A stretch of DNA of 64,000 nt from Saprospiraceae bacterium. GTDB taxonomy: Bacteria > Bacteroidota > Bacteroidia > Chitinophagales > Saprospiraceae. A program made the position numbers and the translations under genes. Below the pieces are notes generated by a model, which saw only the letters and a program-made list of their open reading frames with translations, had not been told where the DNA came from and did no database searches. Below, piece after piece: positions 1 through 6,999 of the stretch (position 1 is the stretch's first letter; each line of letters starts with the position of its first letter). The DNA lies in NCBI GenBank assembly GCA_016719855.1, contig JADJYH010000020.1, positions 70,354 to 134,353 on the forward strand, read 5' to 3'.

Positions 1-219
1 TTGCGAGAAATCCACTTTGTCGCTCATGAAAAAGAGCGCCAAGCCAAGCAGCAACTGCACGTGCATGGAAATCATGGTGAAGAGGTTCAATTTACGGCTG
101 CCATCTGTGTAGGTGGCGTTGGAGCGCCATTTCAGCAGGGCCATAAAAGTGGCGGCAATTAGCAGGGCCAATACGACCCAGCGAAGGCCGGAATGTGCAT
201 GTAGGAGTCCGTTCAACAT
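1..219 (-). CDS. Membrane protein, cytochrome b-like (3' end missing)
   Basis: The first 73 residues are present and the frame runs off the left edge. The start begins MLNGLLHAHSGLRWVVL and shows one clear membrane helix (about residues 13-29) with a second starting near residue 48. A His-rich start followed by SGLRWVVL is typical of small (about 140-150 residue) Bacteroidota integral membrane proteins usually named cytochrome b-like; that name rests on family memory and heme binding is not shown. A textbook promoter lies 55 bp upstream at 274-304. A word array (221-257) separates it from the promoter, so it would be in the 5' leader. Confidence 0.6.
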   Translation of the reverse strand, partial: MLNGLLHAHSGLRWVVLALLIAATFMALLKWRSNATYTDGSRKLNLFTMISMHVQLLLGLALFFMSDKVDFSQ

Positions 220-220
220 A

Positions 221-257
221 GTTTTGAGTTTTGAATGATTGAGTTTTAGGTTTTGGG
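221..257. repeat. Word array, word GTTTTGAG
   Basis: The stretch repeats GTTTTGAG-like words four times with small variations. It has no reverse arm here. It lies in the leader of the membrane-protein gene and belongs to the window-wide word-array family. Confidence 0.6.
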
Positions 258-273
258 CGAAAGCCCTTGTGGG

Positions 274-304
274 CAAAGATAGGATTAGGAAACAACTGCT
301 CAAA
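274..304 (-). promoter_or_regulatory. Bacteroidota-type promoter for the 219 gene
   Basis: On the minus strand TTTG (304-301) is followed by 19 bp and TATCTTTG (281-274), an exact match to the Bacteroidota -33/-7 pattern TTTG-N19-TAnnTTTG. It overlaps the last codons of the LOG gene, so the downstream gene has its own promoter. Confidence 0.75.
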
Positions 305-1049
305 TCTTTTCCAACAGCCACCAGAATGGCTTGTTGCGGGTGGTGACTTTGAAGTGAATTTCAATGTACTTCCGTACATGCTCCATTGCCTCGCCCACAT
401 CGTCGGTCAGCAGCACCAGCTTCAGGTCTTCAGGGGAAATGGTTTTTTGCTGCTCCATGAAATGCAGGTAGTCCATCAGCGGCTGGAAGTAGCTTTTCCC
501 AATGAGCACAACAGGAAAGTTGTGCATCACCTTCGTTTGCACCAGCGTCAGCGTCTCGAACAACTCGTCCATGGTGCCCCAGCCGCCGGGCAGGATGATG
601 AACGCGTAGGAGTATTTCAGCAGCAGCACTTTTCGCACGAAGAAATATCGGATGTCCACCGTCTTTTGCACGTAGGGGTTGGGGCGCTGCTCGAAGGGCA
701 ACACAATGTTGCAGCCCACCGACTTGCCGCCAGCCTCGAAAGCCCCCCGGTTGGCAGCCTCCATGATGCCTGGGCCGCCGCCGGTCATGGTCGTGAAGCC
801 CATGTCGGCAATGGCCTTGCCGACTTCCTGTGCCTTTTCATAATATTCGTGCCCATCCTTGAACCGGGCGGAACCAAACACCGTGATGCACGGCCCCACG
901 AAGTGCAGCGCCCGGAAACCTTTCAGGAATTGGAACATGACACTGATGACAAACCAAAGTTCCCGGTGGCGTTCTTTGGGTCCATCGAGGTAGTGGATTT
1001 CCCCTGGTTTCAGGACTGGTAACGTGGGTTTTGTAGTTGGTTGGGACAT
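300..1049 (-). CDS. LOG family Rossmann-fold protein
   Basis: A 249-residue member of the LOG/TIGR00730 family, whose characterised members release free cytokinin bases from nucleotide precursors or act as nucleotide phosphoribohydrolases. The two signatures are present: GGGPGIMEAANRGA at about 90-103 and PGGWGTMDELFE at about 154-165, which hold the phosphate and the catalytic Arg/Glu. The start at 1049 (MSQPTTKPT) is preferred because the fold begins soon after; an upstream ATG at 1103 overlaps the stop of the preceding antitoxin gene as ATGA and would add 18 residues with no family likeness. Substrate in this organism cannot be told from sequence. Confidence 0.85.
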   Translation of the reverse strand: MSQPTTKPTLPVLKPGEIHYLDGPKERHRELWFVISVMFQFLKGFRALHFVGPCITVFGSARFKDGHEYYEKAQEVGKAIADMGFTTMTGGGPGIMEAANRGAFEAGGKSVGCNIVLPFEQRPNPYVQKTVDIRYFFVRKVLLLKYSYAFIILPGGWGTMDELFETLTLVQTKVMHNFPVVLIGKSYFQPLMDYLHFMEQQKTISPEDLKLVLLTDDVGEAMEHVRKYIEIHFKVTTRNKPFWWLLEKI

Positions 1050-1099
1050 TTTTTTGATATGGTGTTTGTTTGAAAGGGTCGAAGAGGAAGGGAGTAGCT

Positions 1100-1339
1100 T
1101 CATGCCATGTATTCTTTGAAATCCTCAAGTGGTTCATCGAAGTCGGGTGACAAGATAAAATTGCCCTTGAGGAAGCCTGCTTTAGGTGTAGGCTTTGATT
1201 GAGTGGGCTGCTTATCCTCTTTTTTTTGTCCGCTCTGAGACTTGTATTTGAGCACTAAAAACTCGAAGAAATCAAGCAGTTCTTGTTTCAGTGCCTCCGG
1301 CAACTGGTTGTATTGTTTGAGAAAAATTTGCTCGGACAT
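1100..1339 (-). CDS. DUF2281 antitoxin without adjacent toxin
   Basis: About 79 residues. The tail GFLKGNFILSPDFDEPLEDF and EYMA is the diagnostic end of DUF2281 VapB-type antitoxins, in which the acidic C-terminus wraps the PIN toxin. ATG at 1339 is chosen over the TTG at 1345. A near-copy at 5748-5981 does have its VapC partner; here the next gene downstream is LOG, so this antitoxin is an orphan. A TAAATTTG -7 element lies at 1376-1369. The orphan could cross-protect against the VapC at 5365 or be a relic of a lost module (inference). Confidence 0.8.
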   Translation of the reverse strand: MSEQIFLKQYNQLPEALKQELLDFFEFLVLKYKSQSGQKKEDKQPTQSKPTPKAGFLKGNFILSPDFDEPLEDFKEYMA

Positions 1340-1403
1340 ATCCAATTTATTTTTTGCGATGAACAGTACAAATTTAGCCGAGGTTTCGAGAAATCGAAAT
1401 CAT

Positions 1404-1450
1404 TCCTGATTCAACTTCCTCACCATCGTCAAAATAGTAGCCAGCGCCAC
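1404..1450 (-). repeat. Duplicate copy of the paaZ 3' end
   Basis: This 47 bp segment matches 1956-2002, the last codons of paaZ, with about four mismatches. Read on the minus strand it still encodes VALATILTMVRKLNQE and a stop codon, the same tail as PaaZ (VALATILTMVKKLNQDA). The two copies are direct repeats that exactly bracket the ParDE-type module, so they look like the footprint of an insertion or tandem duplication. Confidence 0.7.
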
Positions 1451-1451
1451 T

Positions 1452-1757
1452 TCATTCAAAAGGCAAACTCGTATCCTTCATTGGTCGGGAAGAATGGCGG
1501 ATAGTCACGATTTCCACTTCATCCTGAAACGTCAGATAATAGACAACGCGGTACTTTTTGATGATAAGCTCCCGCAGATGTGGCAATCCCATTTCCGGTA
1601 CGACCCTGCCTATTTCTGGAAACTGCTCCAACAACTCAACCGCCTGAAGGATGGCGTCCACCACCAATTCTGCCTGCTTCTTGGAAGAAGCAGCCAGGTA
1701 GTCCTCAATACTGGAAAGGTCGTCTATTGCTTGGACTGACCACGCTGTTTTCGCCAT
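1452..1757 (-). CDS. RelE/ParE-family toxin
   Basis: 101 residues with the ParE/RelE layout: an N-terminal helical hairpin (WSVQAIDDLSSIEDYLAASS), then the conserved FPEIGRVVPEM loop and the beta-strand core LRELIIKKYRVVYYL ending in VEIVTIRHSSRP. ParE-type members poison gyrase while RelE-type cut mRNA on the ribosome; the long ELLEQFPEIGR helix favours ParE. Its start lies 34 bp inside the preceding antitoxin gene, a normal translationally coupled arrangement. Confidence 0.85.
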   Translation of the reverse strand: MAKTAWSVQAIDDLSSIEDYLAASSKKQAELVVDAILQAVELLEQFPEIGRVVPEMGLPHLRELIIKKYRVVYYLTFQDEVEIVTIRHSSRPMKDTSLPFE

Positions 1758-1927
1758 GTCTCTACCATTTGACGGACTTCCTGGTGCGTTTTTTTCTTGC
1801 CCTCGCCGAGCTGCTCCAAACCTGTTTTTATCTTTTGAAGAAAAATCAGGCGCTCGATGAATTCGTCCAGTTCGAATTCATCCGGCATTTCTTCAAGGCT
1901 ATTATAAACCATGTCTTTTGTAAGCAT
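1724..1927 (-). CDS. Antitoxin partner of ParE-like toxin
   Basis: A 67-residue, highly charged helical protein (EEMPDEFELDEFIERLIFLQ...) immediately upstream of and overlapping the ParE-like toxin. Position, size and charge identify it as the antitoxin of the pair; it has no recognisable ribbon-helix-helix start, so DNA binding is unproven. The pair is bracketed by two copies of the paaZ tail (1404-1450 and 1956-2002). Confidence 0.75.
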   Translation of the reverse strand: MLTKDMVYNSLEEMPDEFELDEFIERLIFLQKIKTGLEQLGEGKKKTHQEVRQMVETWRKQRGQSKQ

Positions 1928-1948
1928 GATGCGGTATTTTCAACAAAG

Positions 1949-4005
1949 TTAAGCGTCCTGATTCAATTTCTTCACCATCGTCAAAATCGTCGCCAGCGCC
2001 ACCGTCTCGCCCGTTTCGTCATAGACATCCACGAGCAGTTTCACGATGCCCTTCGCCACGTCATCCTCGCTTTTTTTCTCTTGGTCAACTATTTTCCTTC
2101 ACCGTCAGCCGCACCCCGATGGTCATGCCGGGATAAACGGGCTTAGTGAAACGGCATTCGTCCAGACCATAATTCAACAGCACGGGACCTTTTTTCGCAT
2201 CCACGAAGAGGCCAGCCGCTTTGGAGAGGATGAAATAACCATGCGCCACCCGCCCCGTGAAAATGGTGCCTTCGAGCGCCGTGGCATCCATGTGGGCGTA
2301 GAAATTGTCGCCGCTCACGTTGGCAAAATTGGTGATGTCTGCCTCGCTGACCGTGTGCTTGGCCGTGACGACCGTCTCCCCGATTTCCAGTTCTTCAAAG
2401 TGTTTTCGGAAAATATGCACGTCCTTCTCCGTCTGCCGACCGCCTTGGTGGTACTGCCCCGTGACCGCCGTGAGGAAGGTCGGGTGGCCCTGCACCGCCG
2501 TGGTTTGGAGGTAGTGGTGGAGGCTGCGCATACCGCCCAGTTCGCCGCCGCCGCCCGCCCTGCCGGGGCCGCCGTGGTTGAGCAGCGGGAGCGGCGAGCC
2601 GTGGCCCGTGCTCTCTTTGGCGCACAACTCGTTGAGTACCAATATCCTGCCGTGGTAGGGCGACGAGCCGATAACGTAGTCCCGTGCCGTGCGCTCGTCG
2701 GCGGTGACGATGCTGCTGACCAACGAGCCTTTGCCCATGTTCACCAATTCAATGGCATCGTCGAGGTGCCGGTACGGCATGAGGGTGCTCACCGGGCCGA
2801 AGACCTCGATGTCGTGCGAGGCCGTTTTGCGGAAGGGGTCGTCGTTCAGCAGCAGCATGGGCGAGAAGAAAGCGCCCTTCGTCCTGTCCGCCCCGATGAC
2901 CTCGAACTCGGTGTCCAAATTGCCGAAAACGATGGGCGTATGGGCGGCAAGTTCTTCCACCCTTGCCCGCACCTCGTCCACCTGCGAGCGCCCGACGAGG
3001 CTGCCCATGCGCACGCCTTCCACCTGCGGGTCGCCGATGGTGGTCTTCGCCAATGCTTGGCCGAGCGCAATTTGCACGTCCTCCAGCAGGTTTTCCGGCA
3101 CCAAGAATGCGGCGGATGGCGGTGCATTTCTGCCCTGCCTTCGTCACCATTTCCCGATGGACTTCTTTGACGAAAATATCGAATTCCGGCGTGCCCGGCA
3201 CGGCGTCGGCACCCAGCACGCAGGCGTTGAGGCTGTCGGCTTCCATGTTGAACGGCACCGAATTGGCGATGACGGCGGGCGTGGACTTGAGCATCCGGCC
3301 CGTGTCGGCGCTGCCCGTGAAAGTGACCACGTCCTGCCCCGTGACCGAGTCGAGCAGGCCACGGGCGCTGCCGCAGATGAGCTGTATCGCCCCTTCGGGC
3401 AATATGCCGGACGCCACGATGTCCTGCACCATGGCATGGGTGAGGAACGAGGTCTGCGTGGCGGGCTTCACGATGGCGGGCATCCCGGCCAGCAGGTTCA
3501 CGGAGATTTTTTCGAGCATCCCCCAGATGGGGAAGTTGAAGGCGTTGATATGCACCGCCACCCCGTGCCGTGGCGACATGATGTGCCGCCCAACGAAGCT
3601 GCCCTCCTTGGAGGATTTCACCGTCTCGCCGTCCACGAAGAAGGTCTCGTTGCCGAGCCGACGGCGCAGGCTGGCGTAGGCGAACAGCGTGCCGATGCCG
3701 CCCTCGATGTCCACCCAAGAGTCCACCTTGGTGGCGCCCGTGGCATAGCTGAGGGGGTAGTAGCTCTTGCGCCGCTCGTGGAGGTAGAGCGCCAGTTTTT
3801 TCAGCATGAGGCCCCGCTCGTAGAAGCTCATGCGTCGCAGTGCCTTGCCCCCGACGGTGCGGGCGTAGTGCAGCATGGCGGGGAAGTCAAGCCCCTCGCT
3901 GCCTGCCGTGGCGATGACTTCGCCGGTGATGGCGTTGTGGAGGGGTTGGGTGCGGCCGGTGGCGGGTTGCCAGGAGGCTTGGGCGTAGTTGGAAAGGTTA
4001 TGCAT
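1949..4005 (-). CDS. paaZ: PaaZ, aldehyde dehydrogenase / enoyl-CoA hydratase (two frame breaks)
   Basis: Phenylacetate ring-opening enzyme: the C-terminal MaoC-type hydratase hydrolyses oxepin-CoA and the N-terminal aldehyde dehydrogenase oxidises the semialdehyde product. The ALDH half includes NAFNFPIWGMLEKI, the VTFTGSADTGR loop and AGQKCTAIRRIL with the catalytic Cys; the hydratase half includes FANVSGDNFYAHMD and GRVAHGYFILS. As read, the frame breaks twice: an extra base near 3103 (after AIRRIL, continuing VPENLLEDVQIALGQ) and an extra A near 2092-2095 (after RLTVKE, continuing IVDQEKKSEDD). Repairing both gives 684 residues, the usual family length, ending VKKLNQDA. Both are homopolymer changes, so sequencing error is more likely than gene loss. 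Confidence 0.85.
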
Positions 4006-4026
4006 TGGTTAGGAAATTGATGCAAT

Positions 4027-4690
4027 CTAATCGTCAAATTTTTCTGAACGAAATCTAAATTCTCGCTCAGGGATTAATTCAACTACATTTTCTACGAAGT
4101 CTTCGAATTCTTCCATTGCTATCCCCGATTCCAAAATCTTGTCGAGAAAAGTTCCCCAAATAATATCCGCTTCTCTTGAGTTGTAAATGGAAGATTGAGA
4201 ACATAAAATAAAATTCCACGAAGTAAGATTCCTCATTCGAATTTTGCCCTCACCTTGAAGGCTTACAACTTCTCCATTTATTATTGCGCGCTGTCATATT
4301 TTCTCTCTTTATGGGTACTCCATTATATTCAGCATATTCCTGTTGCAAATTTTTATAGGATAATTGGTTTTCAATAGTTCTTTGTATGTTCTCTCCTGTT
4401 TCAACCGGGTGTTCTGCTTTAGCTTCGACATAAATAAAATTTTTGTTATCATCAGCATGACGAAAAACGGCAATCCTTTCTATTTCGACTTCATGCCAAT
4501 CCAATAAGCATTTCGTAGGACTTACCTTTTTAAATTCATCAATTGCCATTGAACTGCCCCCTCTGAACCACCAGATGGGAGTAATTTTTCCGCCAAAAAC
4601 TTTGTCGTAACCTGGATAGATTTCAAAAAACAATGGCTCTCTAAATAAGATTTCAAACCGTTTAATAACATCCTCGGCATTAAGTACCAT
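4027..4690 (-). CDS. Unrecognised protein, partner of TIR gene (one frame break)
   Basis: I do not recognise this protein. Repairing one extra base near 4280-4290 joins the front part (146 residues, MVLNAEDVIKRFEILF...) to a back part ending FRFRSEKFDD, giving about 220 residues. Visible features: an aromatic N-terminal segment (FFEIYPGYDKVFGG, TPIWWFRGG), a strand-rich middle with FIYVEAKAEH, and an acidic C-terminal helix (MEEFEDFVENVVELIPERE). No signal peptide or membrane helix. It lies 40 bp downstream of the TIR gene on the same strand in an AT-rich stretch unlike its neighbours, suggesting both were acquired together. Confidence 0.6.
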
Positions 4691-4730
4691 TTCAATCCTC
4701 TATTCCAGGAAAGGCTTGGCTGAAAGTCTA

Positions 4731-5248
4731 TTACTGAAAATACAGACCTATTACATTGAATTCAGCTTTACCGTCTGAATGTATAAAAACACCATATCCA
4801 ACATATCTTCTTTTGCTTTTTCTTAGAATTTGCCTCATACTCAATCCCAAGTTTTGACATTATGGCTCTTGCAAGCTCTTCACAGTCAGTATCGTTTTTG
4901 ATAGATACATAGTAGTAGGTCTAATGCCGGGCACATCATTATCATCCAATCTAAAAGGCAATACAATTCGTGATTATCTTGAAATGCTCTTGCTTGTGCA
5001 CTTTTCGGTTTGTCCATAGTTTTTCTTTTTAATGGTGAGAAAAAATCAGCAATACTTTGATTTATTTCTATAACCTCATCAAGATGAGTTTAAATCTTTC
5101 CCCAAAGATTTATCTTCTCATATTTGTCATAAAACACCTTAACTTTTTTATCTTTAAGAATGTCGGCTACGCATTCTACAAAACCTCTGTCCTCACCTGC
5201 AAAGGAAAGGGTGACATCGTACTCAAAATTTTTATCTGAATGGTTCAT
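4731..5248 (-). pseudogene. TIR-domain protein gene, multiply frame-disrupted
   Basis: No single frame is open, but reading across frames gives a TIR domain of about 170 residues. Start: FEYDVTLSFAGEDRGFV, then ILKDKKVKVFYDKYE, LWGK, THLDEV, SAQARAFQDNHE, AFRLDDNDVPGIRP, YYYVSIKNDTDCEELARA, IMSKLGIEYEAN and a tail GYGVFIHSDGKAEFNVIGLY. Blocks and order match bacterial TIR proteins of the SFAGEDR...VFYDKYE...LWGK...SAQARAF class, which hydrolyse NAD+ or make NAD-derived signals in phage defence. There is an in-frame stop at 5090-5092 and at least five frame changes. A TAGTTTTG -7 element lies at 5330-5323. The density of lesions is far above the rest of the window, so true decay is possible; low read quality in AT-rich DNA is the alternative. 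Confidence 0.75.
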
Positions 5249-5364
5249 GTAAAAAGTAAATGAATTTCAAATTAAAGATTGCTGAGGTTCAGGCCAGCCA
5301 TTTTGCTCCTCCCTCCCCACCGCAAAACTACACCCTTTCCTCCCCGGTAGTGGAAAAATCGAGG

Positions 5365-5751
5365 CTACCAAACCCTTTTCACGCCATAGCTATCAAACAA
5401 AATTTCTTTGGAAACGATTGGAATATCTTCCACCAGTCCTTGTGCAATCAGCATCCGGTCAAAAGGGTCTTTGTGGTGCCAAGGCATGGTTTCTATAAGC
5501 AAAACATGGGCAGGTTTCGCTTGCAGCAGCAAGAATCCGCTTTGTTCCGTTTTCTGGAAATATTCATGCAGCGACATGGTCAATTTCAGCTTGCCGAGGC
5601 TGATTTTGATGGCCATTTCCCAGAAGGAAGCAATGCTTACGAGGATTTCATTACGGGCATCTGAGATGATGCCTTGTGCTGTTGTGGAAAGGTTGCGTTC
5701 ACCTTCCATGAACCAAATCAGGGCATGGGTGTCCAGTAAATATCGGTTCAT
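5365..5751 (-). CDS. VapC-type PIN-domain ribonuclease toxin
   Basis: 128 residues. PIN-domain acidic residues are visible: the N-terminal YLLDTHALIWFMEG with the first Asp, WEMAIKISLGKL with the central Glu, and HKDPFDRMLIAQ with the C-terminal Asp pair. PIN toxins of this group cleave tRNA or rRNA in a Mg2+-dependent way. The start overlaps the stop of the upstream antitoxin by 4 bp (ATGA), as in most VapBC operons. Confidence 0.9.
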   Translation of the reverse strand: MNRYLLDTHALIWFMEGERNLSTTAQGIISDARNEILVSIASFWEMAIKISLGKLKLTMSLHEYFQKTEQSGFLLLQAKPAHVLLIETMPWHHKDPFDRMLIAQGLVEDIPIVSKEILFDSYGVKRVW

Positions 5752-5981
5752 GGCATATATTCCTTGAAGTCTTCTAATGGTTCGTCAAAGTCAGGGGCCA
5801 TGTAAAGCACCGTGCCTTTCATGCAGCCGAATTCACGTGGCTTGCGTGGCGAAGGCGTTGGAGCGGGCTTTTGTTTCTTTGCCAAAAAGTCGTCAACCAA
5901 AGCCCGAAGCTCAATGAGCATACTTTCAGGCAGGTTGTCTATATTCCGAAAAAGGGTCAGTTTAGTTTCAGCGACATTCAT
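5748..5981 (-). CDS. DUF2281 antitoxin (VapB-like)
   Basis: 77 residues ending GCMKGTVLYMAPDFDEPLED and FKEYMP, the DUF2281 signature. The N-terminal half (LPESMLIELRALVDDFLAKK) is the dimerising helix seen in the family. It is closely similar to the orphan antitoxin at 1100. A TAGTTTTG -7 element lies at 6006-5999 just upstream, within copies of the word CTAATTTTG that could be operator repeats (inference). Confidence 0.9.
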   Translation of the reverse strand: MNVAETKLTLFRNIDNLPESMLIELRALVDDFLAKKQKPAPTPSPRKPREFGCMKGTVLYMAPDFDEPLEDFKEYMP

Positions 5982-6031
5982 GGTCGAATGATTTTTGACA
6001 AAACTACAAAATTAGTGGCAAAATTAGTTCA

Positions 6032-6256
6032 TCAAGCACGATTCTGACTGCGGTAGTGCTCATAAGCCCATTTGGCGAGGTCTTGTGGTGAAAGTCCTTT
6101 TTGTTGTGCAAACTCGTCCATGAGGCGGGACGCCTTTTCTGCGAAGTATAGCCCCATCATGTAGCGGAGTGCCAAGAGGTCATCATCGGCCACGTTTTTT
6201 GCGTAGAGTTTTAGCAGCTCTTGTTGGACGTTGCTCAATTGTTGTATTGCCTGCAT
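6032..6256 (-). CDS. Small antitoxin-like protein
   Basis: About 74 residues, all helical: LSNVQQELLKLYAKNVADDD, then LALRYMMGLYFAEKASRLMD and LSPQDLAKWAYEHYRSQNRA. The pattern (LQxELLKLY...DDDL...YFAEKA...) is shared with small cyanobacterial and Bacteroidota proteins found next to PIN toxins, where they serve as antitoxins; no toxin lies beside it here. ATG 6256 is preferred; a TTG at 6316 would overlap the upstream stop codon. Confidence 0.55.
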   Translation of the reverse strand: MQAIQQLSNVQQELLKLYAKNVADDDLLALRYMMGLYFAEKASRLMDEFAQQKGLSPQDLAKWAYEHYRSQNRA

Positions 6257-6312
6257 CTGTTGGATTTTTGTCAAAAATAAGGTTTTTTCAGATAGCCTTC
6301 CTATCGTCAAGC

Positions 6313-6573
6313 TCAACTTCTGTGTTCTTCGATTTTTTGTTTCAATGATTTAATTGCTTCTTCTGAGGAGTAAGTTCTTCCTGCCTTGATATCGGCCTCG
6401 CCTTCTTTAAGCATCATTTCCACAAAACTGTCGGTATCAGGTTCATCGTAAATATTGTCCAGAATAACCTGTTGGTTTTCGATGTCGCTCGCTACTGTGC
6501 CAAGGATTTCCTGCACCAGTTTTATCCGGTCGGCGATACTCAGTTTTGTTATTTCTAAAATCAGGTCTGCCAT
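6313..6573 (-). CDS. Addiction-module component-like protein
   Basis: 86 residues starting MADLILEITKLSIADRIKLV, similar to putative addiction-module component proteins (TIGR02574 style), in which an N-terminal LSxxERxxLVxxI helix precedes an acidic tail. The tail here (DEPDTDSFVEMMLKEGEADI) is acidic. It is followed by the small helical gene at 6032, and the two may form one unit. Start 6573 is supported by the perfect promoter at 6591-6621. Confidence 0.6.
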   Translation of the reverse strand: MADLILEITKLSIADRIKLVQEILGTVASDIENQQVILDNIYDEPDTDSFVEMMLKEGEADIKAGRTYSSEEAIKSLKQKIEEHRS

Positions 6574-6590
6574 GTCATTTTGATTTAGAA

Positions 6591-6621
6591 CAAAATTACA
6601 AAACTCCCCAGTTGATGCAAA
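6591..6621 (-). promoter_or_regulatory. Bacteroidota-type promoter
   Basis: TTTG (6621-6618), exactly 19 bp, then TAATTTTG (6598-6591). It drives the addiction-module-like gene starting at 6573, leaving a leader of roughly 12-15 nt. Confidence 0.75.
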
Positions 6622-6622
6622 T

Positions 6623-6739
6623 TCACACCTCAAACTCATCCAACTCACCACGGGTGGCAATGGTCGGGATAAGCAGCCCTTCCTTCTCGTCTTCATCGAG
6701 CGGTGTTTGCCCGTCAACGTAATCGATATCTAATTCCAT
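6623..6739 (-). pseudogene. Mobile mystery protein B, N-terminal remnant
   Basis: 38 codons: VDGQTPLDEDEKEGLLIPTI and TRGELDEFE are the conserved start of mobile mystery protein B (TIGR02613, a Fic-related protein of about 200 residues). The frame stops right after DEFEV, before the Fic core, so only the N-terminus survives. Its ATG overlaps the stop of the protein A remnant, the usual A-B coupling. Confidence 0.75.
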
Positions 6740-6993
6740 AGCATTTTGGGCATTTCATGTTTTATGGCCGCAGTCCGCTCTTCTATGGCCTTTTTAGTAC
6801 GTTCCATGGAATTCTCCTGGTCTCCCAGTTTCATCGAATTGGAGGTACGCAGCACGATTTCAGTGGCCAAAGCCTTGGCCTTTCTTTCAATTAGGGCATC
6901 CAATGAGCCATCCAGTTGGCGGCATCGCCACATTTTGGGATGCCCTAATTGCCTGCATTTTATTGCTCAATTGCTGTAGTAAATCTACACCTT
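6733..6993 (-). pseudogene. Mobile mystery protein A, internally deleted remnant
   Basis: The segment just after hflX encodes LLQQLSNKMQAIRASQNVAM and PPTGW, the usual N-terminal lead-in of mobile mystery protein A (TIGR02612). The helix-turn-helix centre is missing, and after a frame change the C-terminus follows: AKALATEIVLRTSNSMKLGD ... MPKMLWN. So the repressor-like A protein has lost its DNA-binding part and its partner B is truncated; the module is dead. Confidence 0.65.
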
Positions 6994-6999
6994 TACTTT

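Noticed and set aside
2046..4020. Long open frames on the plus strand opposite paaZ (374 and 443 codons)
   Set aside because: They are rich in His, Arg and Val in a pattern produced by reading high-GC third positions antisense; the minus strand holds an unmistakable PaaZ.
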